A stretch of 64,000 nt of DNA from Chromatiales bacterium (lineage in GTDB: Bacteria > Pseudomonadota > Gammaproteobacteria > Steroidobacterales > GCA-2729495). The stretch covers positions 577,203 to 641,202 of the forward strand of contig CP070671.1 of NCBI GenBank assembly GCA_020351875.1, written 5' to 3'. A model generated the notes under the pieces. That model did not search any database, had not been told where the DNA came from, and was given only the letters and a program-made list of their open reading frames with translations. Shown here one piece after another: positions 36,969-48,143 of the stretch. Position 1 is the stretch's first letter. The number at the start of each line of letters is the position of its first letter. The position numbers were made by a program, and so were the translations under genes.

Positions 36969-37847
36969 TCAGTCCTCTGAGCGCGCGTTGATCGCCGCGT
37001 GCAGGGCCAGCACCCGCTGCGCGGACTCCGCGTGCAGCGCTTCTATCATTTGTCCGTCTGCCACCGCGACCCCCTGGCCCGCCGCGTCGGCTGCCTGCCA
37101 GGCGGCGACGATGGCCTCCGCCCGCCTCACATCTTCGTCGGTTACACCGAAGATCTCGTTGGCCGGGGCGATCTGCGCGGGGTGAATGAGTGTCTTGCCA
37201 TCGAAGCCGAGGCTTTTGCCCTGGGCGCACTCCCGAGTGAAACCCGCCTGGTCCGCCAGGTCCCCATACGCGCCGTCGAGTATATCAAGCCCCTGCGCGC
37301 GCGCCGCGAGGATGGCCGCGCCCATCGCATGCAGCAGCCCGGTGCGCGCCGGATCGGCGGGCAGGCGCAGGGCTTTCGCCAGGTCGTTGTTGCCCATCAC
37401 GATGGCCTGCAGGGCCGGCTCCGCCGTGGCGATGAGGTCGACCTGGCGGATCGCATCCGGGGTTTCTGCCATCACCCACAGGCCCAGGTCTGTGGCCGCG
37501 CCCGCCACGCGCAGCGCGCGCCCGGCCGAGGCCACGTCTTCCGGGCCGTTTACCTTTGGCAGCAGGACCGCGTTGGCCTGGCTGCCGGCGACCGCGTTCA
37601 GGTCGTCTTCGTGCCAGGGGGTGTCGGGGGCGTTGACCCGGATCACGAGCTCGCGGTACCCGTAGCCCCCTGCGCTGATTGCGTTCAAGACGGCGGTCCT
37701 TGCTGCGGTTTTCGACTGCTGGGCGACGGCGTCTTCAAGATCAAAGATCAGCGCGTCGGCGGGCAGCGTGCGCGCTTTCTGCAGCGCCCGGCCGTTGCTG
37801 CCCGGCATGTACAGCACCGAGCGCCGGGGTTTGATAGGGTTGTTCAT
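36969..37847 (-). CDS. HpcH/HpaI aldolase / CitE-like CoA-ester lyase
   Basis: A 292-residue TIM-barrel enzyme of the citrate lyase beta/malyl-CoA lyase family. It begins RRSVLYMPGSN (CoA-binding start), with DALIFDLEDAV (metal Glu/Asp), VIRVNAPDTPW and VLLPKVNGPEDV. Likely a (S)-citramalyl-CoA, beta-methylmalyl-CoA or malyl-CoA lyase. Its place as first gene of the propionyl-CoA operon suggests it feeds acetyl-CoA, propionyl-CoA or pyruvate/glyoxylate into the same pool, which is inference. The start is ATG 37847. No good ribosome site is seen, and the divergent acylase start is under 60 bp away. Confidence 0.85.
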   Translation of the reverse strand: MNNPIKPRRSVLYMPGSNGRALQKARTLPADALIFDLEDAVAQQSKTAARTAVLNAISAGGYGYRELVIRVNAPDTPWHEDDLNAVAGSQANAVLLPKVNGPEDVASAGRALRVAGAATDLGLWVMAETPDAIRQVDLIATAEPALQAIVMGNNDLAKALRLPADPARTGLLHAMGAAILAARAQGLDILDGAYGDLADQAGFTRECAQGKSLGFDGKTLIHPAQIAPANEIFGVTDEDVRRAEAIVAAWQAADAAGQGVAVADGQMIEALHAESAQRVLALHAAINARSED

Positions 37848-37858
37848 GACAAAAGCAT

Positions 37859-37880
37859 AACCCAATAATTTTGTTGGGTT
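37859..37880. promoter_or_regulatory. Operator-like inverted repeat between CoA-lyase operon and acylase gene
   Basis: AACCCAA (37859-37865) and TTGGGTT (37874-37880) form a perfect 7-bp inverted repeat with an 8-bp AT-rich centre. It fills most of the short space between the divergent starts, so promoters for both directions must overlap it or lie inside the opposing gene. It is a candidate binding site for a regulator controlling both units. Confidence 0.45.
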
Positions 37881-37892
37881 TCATTGGGGGCA

Positions 37893-40280
37893 GTGTTGTT
37901 GCGCAAGCTCGCCTACGTGGTCCTGGCGCTGCTGTTGCTGACCGTCGTCGGCAACTGGCTGTTCCTTGCGAACGTGAACGACTACCAGGCCGACGGCGAG
38001 CGGCAGATGGCGGTACTCGACGCCCCGGTGCGGGTGGTCCGGGACGGGCAGGGCGTACCGTACGTGTTTGCCGACAGCCTGGAAGACGCGATCCGGGCCC
38101 AGGGCTTCGTCACCGCCCAGGACCGGCTGCTGCAGATTGAAATCACCCGGCACCTCGTGAACGGCCGGCTGGCCGAGGTGCTGGGCGAGTCGGTGCTGGA
38201 AACGGATCGTCGCCACCGGGTGGTGGGGCTGCACCGCCACGGCGCGCGTCGGGCTGCCGGGCTCAGTCCCGCCGGACGTCGTATCACCGACTTGTACCTC
38301 GAGGGGCTGAACGACTACATCCAGAATCACCGCGACGACCACCCGTTCGGGCTGAAGCTGCTGGGGCTGGAAGCGCAGCCGTGGACCCTGGCCGACGCGA
38401 TGAGCCTGCGTACCTTCCTGAACTGGGCCAGTTCCCAGAACCTGGGCAGCGAACTGGTCGCCCAGGCCATCGTCGACAAGCTGGGCGCCGAGCGGGCGCA
38501 GCAGATCCTGCCGCTGAGTCTCAATCCGGACGACGGCAGTGAACGCGAAGTTTTGGTCCCGCCCGTATCCGGCCTGTCCCTGCGCGCCGCGGCCGGCTGG
38601 TACCAGGCAGGGCCGCCGGCATTTGCGCTGGGCAGCAACAGCTGGGCGATGTCCGGCACCCGGTCGGCGGGCGGTGTCCCGGTGCTGGTGAACGACCCGC
38701 ACGTGGATTCGCGCAACCTGCCCGGCAACTGGCACCCGATTGGCCTGATCACGCCCGAGCTCCGTGCGGTCGGTCTCGCCGGCGCGGGCGTGCCGGGTTT
38801 CGCGGTCGCGAGAACCACGCACGTGGCCTTCGGCGTCACGAACGCCTATGGCGATGTGATCGACCTGTACGTGGAAACCGTCGATCCGGACAACCCTGAT
38901 CACTACCTGGAGGGCGAGCGTTCCATTGCGTTCCAGGTGATCGACGAAACACTGAAAGTGCGTGATCGCGGCTCGGCAGCCGGTTTCCGGGAAGTGCCGC
39001 TGACCATTCGCCTGACGCGCCGCGGCCCGGTGATTTCCGACCACGGCATGACGCTGGCGGACGGCCGCGCCATTTCCATGCGCTGGACCGCTGCGGAAGC
39101 CGACGGCCCGGAACCTGGCCTGGACCGGCTGATCATGGCGCGCAACGTGGAAGAAGCAGCGGCACACATTGCACAGCTCGATGCGCCCTACAACTTCAAC
39201 GTGGTGGATACCGCGGGCAACATTGCCCACATCACGGCGGGCCGGGTACCGGTGCGCACGCGGGGCGACGGCGCACTGCCGCGGCCGGTCACCGATGGCA
39301 ACGATGATTGGGCCGGTTACATTGCCGCGGATGCGATGCCGGGCTCGCGCAATCCGTCGCGGGGCTGGCTCGGCAATGCCAATCACCGCATCGTGCCGGG
39401 TGACTACCCCTTCGCCTATTCGACCTATTTCGCGGCGTCATGGCGCTACCGTCGAATGCGGGAGCTGCTCGACGGCGAGCAACGGTTCGCCGCGGAAGAC
39501 CACTGGCAGTTCATGCGCGACACAAAGAACCTGATGGCGGCCGGCGTCGCGCCGGTCATGTCAGTGGCCCTGGGTGCAGACCCGGCGCTGGCCGACCTGG
39601 GCGAGCGGCTGGCCGGCTGGGACCACCATGACGACACCGATTCGGTGGCCACCACGATTTTCCAGGCCACCTACCGGCATTTCGCGCGGCTGACTTTCGA
39701 AGACGAACTCGGACCGGAACTGACGGCACGCATGCTGGCGATCTACTACTTCTGGCATGAGCGACTGTTTCGCATGGTGCAGGACGGCGCCCCGGACTGG
39801 TTCGACGACGTGCGCACGCCGGCAACCGAAACGCGCGACGACCTGTTCCGCCAGGCCGCCGCCGCCGCGCGCGCGGAACTCACCGCATTGCTGGGCCCGG
39901 ATCCGGCCGCCTGGACCTGGGGCAGGGTGCACGAAGTGAGTTTCTTCAGCCCGTGGGTGCCGGGCAAACGCGCCGCCGGCATCCTCGGCGGCGGCAACCG
40001 GCCGGCGCCGGGCTCCGGCGAAACCCTGAACCGGGCCGGCTATGCATTCGGCTCACCCTACGATGCCAAGTTCATAGATTCTCTACGCTTTGTCGCGGAT
40101 CTATCTGATCCAGATAAGATTTGGTCGGTCCTTTCCGGCGGCGCCAGCGGCCGCCAGTTCGACCCCCACCTCAGCGACCAGGTGGACCCGTGGCTGTCCG
40201 GCGAGCCCCGCTACCTCTGGTTCAGCGATGCCGCCATCGCCGCCGACGCCCGCTCCGAGCTGCTCCTGACGCCCAACTGA
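37893..40280 (+). CDS. Penicillin acylase family (Ntn-hydrolase) protein
   Basis: A roughly 795-residue precursor of the penicillin/N-acylhomoserine-lactone acylase family. These enzymes self-cleave into alpha and beta chains and hydrolyse amide bonds in the periplasm. An N-terminal hydrophobic segment (LAYVVLALLLLTVVGNWLF) is a signal peptide or anchor. The alpha region has VVRDGQGVPYVFADS and GFVTAQDRLLQIE. The nucleophile Ser starts the beta chain at ALGSNSWAMSGTRSAGG, followed by NDPHVD. The start is uncertain: GTG 37893 follows GGGGG closely, and TTG codons at 37884, 37896 and 37899 are also in frame. The substrate could be a lactam, acyl-homoserine lactone or other amide. Confidence 0.88.
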   Translation: MLLRKLAYVVLALLLLTVVGNWLFLANVNDYQADGERQMAVLDAPVRVVRDGQGVPYVFADSLEDAIRAQGFVTAQDRLLQIEITRHLVNGRLAEVLGESVLETDRRHRVVGLHRHGARRAAGLSPAGRRITDLYLEGLNDYIQNHRDDHPFGLKLLGLEAQPWTLADAMSLRTFLNWASSQNLGSELVAQAIVDKLGAERAQQILPLSLNPDDGSEREVLVPPVSGLSLRAAAGWYQAGPPAFALGSNSWAMSGTRSAGGVPVLVNDPHVDSRNLPGNWHPIGLITPELRAVGLAGAGVPGFAVARTTHVAFGVTNAYGDVIDLYVETVDPDNPDHYLEGERSIAFQVIDETLKVRDRGSAAGFREVPLTIRLTRRGPVISDHGMTLADGRAISMRWTAAEADGPEPGLDRLIMARNVEEAAAHIAQLDAPYNFNVVDTAGNIAHITAGRVPVRTRGDGALPRPVTDGNDDWAGYIAADAMPGSRNPSRGWLGNANHRIVPGDYPFAYSTYFAASWRYRRMRELLDGEQRFAAEDHWQFMRDTKNLMAAGVAPVMSVALGADPALADLGERLAGWDHHDDTDSVATTIFQATYRHFARLTFEDELGPELTARMLAIYYFWHERLFRMVQDGAPDWFDDVRTPATETRDDLFRQAAAAARAELTALLGPDPAAWTWGRVHEVSFFSPWVPGKRAAGILGGGNRPAPGSGETLNRAGYAFGSPYDAKFIDSLRFVADLSDPDKIWSVLSGGASGRQFDPHLSDQVDPWLSGEPRYLWFSDAAIAADARSELLLTPN

Positions 40281-40355
40281 CCCACCAGCAATCACCCCGC
40301 TACCCGCGGGCCAAACGCGGCAAGGCAAGGATCTGCGGCTTACCCACCAAGGTTA

Positions 40356-40704
40356 GGTCAGGCCGCGCTGGGGATGTTTTTCCGGAGCGAATCTGAGACC
40401 CAGGCTCCGCCCCCAGCATGGCCGCGAAGCGTCTTTGCGGGATGGGCTGTTAGGCGCGAGGAGCGTGGTGTGGTCATTCCACATGAGTGACGAGCAACGC
40501 CGCAGCCCGCCCGCAAAGGCGCTTCCCTTCGGGTTTCGACCCACAGGCCCAACTGCGTCGTTAATCGCCTTGCGAATGCGCGACGGCCATTCGACGCGGC
40601 TCGCGCCTAGCAGTTGAGCCTGTGGGCCAGAAACGCGGTCATGCTGGGGGCGGAGCCTGGGTCTTGAGCGTAGGAAAACGCATCGCCAGGAAAGCGGCCA
40701 GACC
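40356..40704. repeat. Inverted-repeat element (MITE-like or structured intergenic element)
   Basis: A roughly 350-bp non-coding block between the acylase and aceE that folds back on itself. The outer arms (about 40356-40396 and 40664-40704) match imperfectly. A perfect 24-bp inverted repeat follows (40397-40420 with 40640-40663), containing GGCTCCGCCCCC. An inner pair TTAGGCGCGAG / CTCGCGCCTA and another pair around ACAGGCCCAACTG / CAGTTGAGCCTGT are nested within. Open frames here are short and share no protein features. No transposase is present. The architecture suits a non-autonomous mobile element or a dispersed structured repeat. Flanking 40281-40355 and 40705-40746 contain nothing else I recognise. 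Confidence 0.7.
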
Positions 40705-40746
40705 ACCGGGCGCTGAGTCAGGACACGCCGATTTCCTGCTGGCCTG

Positions 40747-43431
<2,685 letters not shown>

Positions 43432-43527
43432 AGGCTGGTCGCTCCGTAACACGGGTCTGATGGCCGCAAGGCGGCGGATCAAATATTGTGCCTCACGACG
43501 GCAGCGACTGCAGAAGGGGAAACACCT

Positions 43528-44166
43528 ATGGACGACATAAGGGACGACGACGCGGGACTCGATCGGCGGATGGCCATGGGCCTGCTGCTGGCCCTCGGTG
43601 GCATGGCGGCAGGCAGCCGGGCCGAGGCCGGGGGGCATGTGGGCCGCCGCCCGGCCGCGCCGCCCGTGGTAAAAGACCAGCTTTACCGGGAGATCGAGGT
43701 GGTGCTTGAGCAGACCCGCGACATCTGGAACAGTCAGGATTTCGGCCGCCTGAAAGAGGTGTGGGACAGCGACGACCCGCAGCCCTGGTACGTGCCGGAG
43801 GAGATCGAGGAGCCGTTTTTTTCCTGGCCGCAGATCGACCTGTACTGGAACCCGGGGCGGCGGACACTGAAGGCCTTTCGCTGGGATTTTTCCGACCTGC
43901 GCGTGAAGGCGCTTGCCGACGATCTTGCGCTGGCGATTTTCGATCACTACTACGAGATCGAGCTGGCGGTTGGCCCGCCGACGCCGCCCACGGCCGGCTT
44001 CGATCGGTGCCTGACAATTTTCCGGCGCAAACCGGAAGGCTGGCGCCACATTCTTTACGCCCAGTGCCCGCTCGGGCCAGACACTTATGTGCGCGCACTT
44101 CGCCAGCGCATCGTGCGCGACGACTTTGCCGCCTTCCGCGATTCACTGGCCGACGGCAATGGCTGA
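43528..44166 (+). CDS. NTF2/SnoaL-like protein with twin-arginine-like leader
   Basis: A 212-residue protein. Residues 10-35 are a leader, LDRRMAMGLLLALGGMAAG, with an Arg pair and hydrophobic core, suggesting export. The rest resembles the cystatin-like NTF2 fold: an initial helix with YREIEVVLEQTRDIWNSQDFGRLKEVW, then beta strands with ALAIFDHYYEIEL and a DRCLTIFRRKPEGWRHILY strand pair. Proteins of this kind are often described as ketosteroid-isomerase-like or calcium-dependent-kinase-associated-like. The start is ATG 43528 with AAGGGGA upstream. Its end overlaps the hydroxyacid-oxidase start by 8 bp, so the two are probably a functional pair. Confidence 0.75.
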   Translation: MDDIRDDDAGLDRRMAMGLLLALGGMAAGSRAEAGGHVGRRPAAPPVVKDQLYREIEVVLEQTRDIWNSQDFGRLKEVWDSDDPQPWYVPEEIEEPFFSWPQIDLYWNPGRRTLKAFRWDFSDLRVKALADDLALAIFDHYYEIELAVGPPTPPTAGFDRCLTIFRRKPEGWRHILYAQCPLGPDTYVRALRQRIVRDDFAAFRDSLADGNG

Positions 44167-45337
44167 GTCGGGCACTACGCGCAGAGCCTTGCTGGGAACT
44201 GCACTGGCGTCGCCGTGGCTTGGCGGGCTGACGGGCGTCGTCGCGGGCTGGCCGCGTGATCTGCTGGCCCGGCCGGAACTCGCGATTCCAGAACGCCCAT
44301 CCCAGGCGCTGGATGTCTTCCAGCTGAAAGCCGTGGCCCGCCAGGTGCTCGACCAGCCCACGTGGCATTTCGTGCAGAACGGGGCCGACGACGGCAAGAC
44401 GATGCACGCGAACCGCACCGCGTTCGATGCGTGGCAGATTCGCGCGCGCCGTTTGGTGGATGTCAGCAGCACCGACATGAGCCTGGAACTCTTCGGCGAC
44501 ACGCTGGACAACCCGATCCTGCTCGCGCCGGTGGGTAACCAGCTCGCGTTGCACGCAGACGGCGAACTGGCCAGTGCGCGCGCTGCGGGCTCCAGGCACG
44601 TGATGATCTGTTCCACGGTGACCAGCTATCCCATCGGGGAAATCGCGGCGGCCGGCGGCGGGCCGCTCTGGTTCCAGCTCTACGCGTCACCGAACGAAGC
44701 TTTGATGCGGCACCTGATTGCCGCCGCCGAGTCTGCGGGTTGCCGCGTGCTGGTGCTTACGGTGGATTCGGCCACACGCGGTAACCGCGAGGGCGAACGC
44801 TGGTTTGCGAAGCAGATGGATCGCAGTCGGTCCCGCCTCGGCAACTTCGAGGGTTACGACGGGCCAAAGCGCATCGGCAACCCGGCCGCCACGTGGGAAC
44901 TCGTCGACTGGCTGCGGCAAAACACGCAGATGCGCATCGTGCTGAAAGGCATCGTCACGCGTGAAGATGCGGTGCTCAGCGTGGAGCGCGGTGCAGACGG
45001 CATCATCGTGTCGAACCACGGTGGGCGACAGGAGGAGAGCGGTCGCGGCACGCTCGAGAGCCTGCCGGAAGTGCTCGACGGGGCAGGTGGACGCATCCCC
45101 GTGCTGATCGACGGCGGCTTTCGTCGCGGCACGGACATTTACAAGGCGCTGGCCCTCGGCGCGCGCGCAATCTGCATTGGCCGGCCGTACCTGTGGGGGC
45201 TCGGTGCCTTCGGTGAAGACGGGGTGGCGCGGACGCTGGCGCTGCTGCGCGCCGAGCTGAAACGCATCATGCAGCTGGCCGGCACGCCGCGGCTCGCGGA
45301 TATCGGCCCGGCGTCACTGGTCCGTCGGGGTGCCTGA
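44159..45337 (+). CDS. FMN-dependent alpha-hydroxyacid oxidase/dehydrogenase with Tat-like leader
   Basis: A 392-residue member of the lactate/glycolate oxidase family. FMN-binding and catalytic segments are present: LLAPVGNQLALH, LWFQLYASPNEAL, VLTVDSATRGNRE, the catalytic His-Arg in IIVSNHGGRQ, and DGGFRRGTDIYKALALGA. The N terminus, TTRRALLGTALASPWLGGL, is a twin-arginine-like leader, unusual for this family, whose members are cytosolic or bound to the inner face of the membrane. The start is ATG 44159, overlapping the NTF2-like gene. Electron acceptor and substrate are unknown. It ends 5 bp from the convergent nadB stop. Confidence 0.86.
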   Translation: MAESGTTRRALLGTALASPWLGGLTGVVAGWPRDLLARPELAIPERPSQALDVFQLKAVARQVLDQPTWHFVQNGADDGKTMHANRTAFDAWQIRARRLVDVSSTDMSLELFGDTLDNPILLAPVGNQLALHADGELASARAAGSRHVMICSTVTSYPIGEIAAAGGGPLWFQLYASPNEALMRHLIAAAESAGCRVLVLTVDSATRGNREGERWFAKQMDRSRSRLGNFEGYDGPKRIGNPAATWELVDWLRQNTQMRIVLKGIVTREDAVLSVERGADGIIVSNHGGRQEESGRGTLESLPEVLDGAGGRIPVLIDGGFRRGTDIYKALALGARAICIGRPYLWGLGAFGEDGVARTLALLRAELKRIMQLAGTPRLADIGPASLVRRGA

Positions 45338-45342
45338 CCGCT

Positions 45343-46947
45343 TCAGCCGTAGAGGCGGGGGGTCAGTACCGTGTCTGCCGCGTCATCGTCCGCAAAGCTG
45401 TCCGGGTAGTCGCGGTTGAAATGCAGACCCCGGCTCTCGTGGCGGGCCAGTGCGCTGCGGATAGTCAGCTCTGCGACCAGCGCGAGGTTGCGCAGCTCGA
45501 TCAGGTCGCTGGTCACGCGGAAGTTGCCGTAGAAGTCCGCAATCTCTTCCTGCAGCAGTTCTACCCGGTGGCGCGCGCGCTCCAGCCGCTTGTTCGTGCG
45601 CACGATGCCGACGTAATCCCACATGAAACGGCGCAGCTCGTCCCAGTTGTGTGACACGACGACGAGTTCATCCGGGTCCGTTACCCGGCTTTCGTCCCAG
45701 GCAGGGGCGGGCAGCTCCGGATCACCGAGAGTCTGCAGGTCGGCCAGGATGCGCTTGTGTGCGGCCTCGGCGAAGACCAGGCACTCGAGCAGCGAGTTGC
45801 TGGCCAGGCGGTTGGCGCCGTGCAGCCCGGTACAGGTGCACTCGCCAACCCCGTAGAGCCCGAGGATGTCGGTGCGCGTCTCCAGGTCGGTGACGATGCC
45901 GCCGCAGGTGTAGTGCGCCGCGGGCACCACCGGGATGGGTTCGCGCGTGATGTCGATACCGAATGCCTCGCAGCGTTTTGCGATGTTCGGGAAATGCTGG
46001 CGAATCTCGTCTGCCGGCCGGTGACTGATGTCCAGGTACACTGAGTCGAAGCCGCCGCGCTTCATTTCCGAGTCGATCGCCCGCGCCACGACGTCGCGGG
46101 GTGCGAGTTCCGCGCGTTCGTCGTGGTCCGGCATGAAGCGGTGACCGTTCGGCAGCACCAGGATGCCGCCTTCGCCGCGCAGCGCCTCGGAAATCAGTAC
46201 CGACTTCGCCATCGGGTGGTAGAGATAGGTCGGATGAAACTGCACGAACTCGAGGTTGGCCACCCGGCAACCCGCCCGCCACGCCATCGCGATGCCGTCA
46301 CCGGTGGAGGTATCCGGGTTCGTCGTATAGAGATAGACCTTCGACGCGCCGCCGGTCGCCAGGACTACGGTGCGGGCGGTCAAAGTGGCGACCCGCCGAT
46401 TATTGGCAGCCAGCGCGTACACGCCGATGCAGCGATTCGGTTCCACACCGAGCTTCGCGGTGGTCACCAGGTCGATCGCAAGCAGGCCTTCCAGCCACCG
46501 GATGCCCGGGTGCCGGCGCGCCTGTGCGGTGACGGTATCCATCACCGCCTCGCCGGTGGCGTCGGCCACGTGGGCCACGCGTCGGTGGCCGTGGCCACCC
46601 TCGCGCGTGAGGTGCAGGTCTTCGCCGCCGGCCGTGCGCGTGAACGGCACCCCGCGTTCCTGCAACCAGCGGATGCTGTCCGGGCCACGGCGGGTCACCA
46701 TGTCCACGGTATCGGCATGACAAAGCCCGCCGCCGGCCGTTTGGGTATCCTGCGCGTGTAATGCTGGCGAGTCGTCGGCCCCCAGCGCGGAGGCGATGCC
46801 GCCCTGGGCCCAGTGGCTGGCACTCTCCGCCGTGCTCTTTTTCGTCATCAGGCCCACGCGGCAGCCGTCGTCGGCCAGGCGCAGGGCCAGCGCGGTGCCG
46901 GCAAGACCGGCACCGATGATCAGGACGTCAAAGTCGGCGGTTGGCAC
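45343..46947 (-). CDS. nadB: L-aspartate oxidase
   Basis: A 534-residue FAD enzyme that oxidises L-aspartate to iminoaspartate, the first step of de novo NAD synthesis. FAD motif LIIGAGLAGTALALRLA, then SASHWAQGGIASALG, the substrate region QFHPTYLYHP, AHYTCGGI and GLHGANRLASNSLLECLVF, all conserved in NadB and the succinate dehydrogenase relatives. The start is GTG 46947. It lies 15 bp after nadA on the minus strand, so the two form an operon. Confidence 0.94.
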   Translation of the reverse strand: MPTADFDVLIIGAGLAGTALALRLADDGCRVGLMTKKSTAESASHWAQGGIASALGADDSPALHAQDTQTAGGGLCHADTVDMVTRRGPDSIRWLQERGVPFTRTAGGEDLHLTREGGHGHRRVAHVADATGEAVMDTVTAQARRHPGIRWLEGLLAIDLVTTAKLGVEPNRCIGVYALAANNRRVATLTARTVVLATGGASKVYLYTTNPDTSTGDGIAMAWRAGCRVANLEFVQFHPTYLYHPMAKSVLISEALRGEGGILVLPNGHRFMPDHDERAELAPRDVVARAIDSEMKRGGFDSVYLDISHRPADEIRQHFPNIAKRCEAFGIDITREPIPVVPAAHYTCGGIVTDLETRTDILGLYGVGECTCTGLHGANRLASNSLLECLVFAEAAHKRILADLQTLGDPELPAPAWDESRVTDPDELVVVSHNWDELRRFMWDYVGIVRTNKRLERARHRVELLQEEIADFYGNFRVTSDLIELRNLALVAELTIRSALARHESRGLHFNRDYPDSFADDDAADTVLTPRLYG

Positions 46948-46962
46948 GCGCTGTCCGGCGGG

Positions 46963-47988
46963 TCAGCCCTGCCCCGGGCCCCGCCCGATGGCGAGCATCC
47001 GGTCGAGGGACCGCCTCGCCCGCCGGCCGAGTTCCGGATCGAGCTCCACCTCCGGCGACAGCGTCTCGAGGCTGCGCAAAATCTTCGGCAGCGAAATGCG
47101 CTTCATGTGCGGGCACAGGTTGCAAGGCCGCACGAAATCTACGTCCGGGTATTCCACCGCCACGTTGTCGCTCATGGAACACTCGGTGATCATCACGACC
47201 TTCTCCGGACGCCGCTCGCCGACGTAGCGAATCATGCCGGACGTCGAGCCGACGAAATCCGCTTCTTCGAGCACGTCGGGCGGGCACTCGGGGTGTGCGA
47301 TGACTTCGATGCCCGGAAAGTCGGCCCGGTAGCCGCGCAGTTCGTCGGCCGTGAACCGCTCGTGCACCTCGCAGGCACCGTCCCAGTTGATGAGCTCCAC
47401 GTCCGTCTGGGTTTCGACGTAGCGACCGAGATAGCGGTCCGGCAGGAAGATCACCCGGTCGGCGTTCAGTGATTCCACCACCTGGACCGCGTTGGCCGAC
47501 GTGCAGCAGATATCCACTTCCGCACGCACGTCTGCATAGGTGTTCACGTAGGCGACGACCGGCACGCCCGGGTATTGCTCCCTGAGCCGGCGCACGTCTT
47601 CGCCGGTGATGGATGCCGCCAGCGAACAACCGGCCTCCATGTCCGGCAGCAGCACCGTCTTGTCCGGGCTCAGGATCTTCGCCGTTTCGGCCATGAAGCG
47701 AACGCCGCAGACCACGATGACGTCTGCATCGGTGTCGGCCCCGTACCGCGCCATGCCCAGCGAGTCGCCCGTGTAATCGGCCACGCCGTGGAAGATTTCC
47801 GGCGTCTGGTAGTTGTGCACGACCAGCGTGGCATTGCGTTCCTGCTTCAGTTCGTTGATGCGGGCGATCAGGGGCGCGTGAATCGCCCATTCGACGTCCG
47901 GAATCACGTCCTTCAGGCGCTCGCGAATGGCCGCCGTGGCCGCTTCGACGGCCGGCGTGAATTCCAGGGCTGTGGTGGGGTCGCTCAT
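46963..47988 (-). CDS. nadA: Quinolinate synthase
   Basis: A 341-residue 4Fe-4S enzyme condensing iminoaspartate with dihydroxyacetone phosphate to quinolinate. It has LVVHNYQTPEI, the cluster Cys regions DICCTSANAVQVV, HPECPPDV and PCNLCPHMKR, and IITE-type VVMITECSMSDNV. I use ATG 47988, where the homologous sequence begins; ATG 48024 is in frame with no better ribosome site. It is first gene of a nadA-nadB operon and divergent from the GGDEF-EAL gene. Confidence 0.94.
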   Translation of the reverse strand: MSDPTTALEFTPAVEAATAAIRERLKDVIPDVEWAIHAPLIARINELKQERNATLVVHNYQTPEIFHGVADYTGDSLGMARYGADTDADVIVVCGVRFMAETAKILSPDKTVLLPDMEAGCSLAASITGEDVRRLREQYPGVPVVAYVNTYADVRAEVDICCTSANAVQVVESLNADRVIFLPDRYLGRYVETQTDVELINWDGACEVHERFTADELRGYRADFPGIEVIAHPECPPDVLEEADFVGSTSGMIRYVGERRPEKVVMITECSMSDNVAVEYPDVDFVRPCNLCPHMKRISLPKILRSLETLSPEVELDPELGRRARRSLDRMLAIGRGPGQG

Positions 47989-48143
47989 GGCTGACAGGGT
48001 ATCTCTCGCGGGCGTGCCGGGCATGCTATGCGCCAGTGCGGCGGCCGGTCAATCCGCTGCCTGCGGGGGAACTGGGAGTGCGATCACAGCGCTTTTCGTG
48101 GCTGTGCGGCATAGTGGACGGCAATTTTGCCCCCGGTACCCCG

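Noticed and set aside
37881-39386. A 501-codon open frame antisense to the acylase gene
   Set aside because: It is rich in Arg, His and Gln with no recognisable motif. The acylase frame has conserved Ntn-hydrolase motifs across the same bases.
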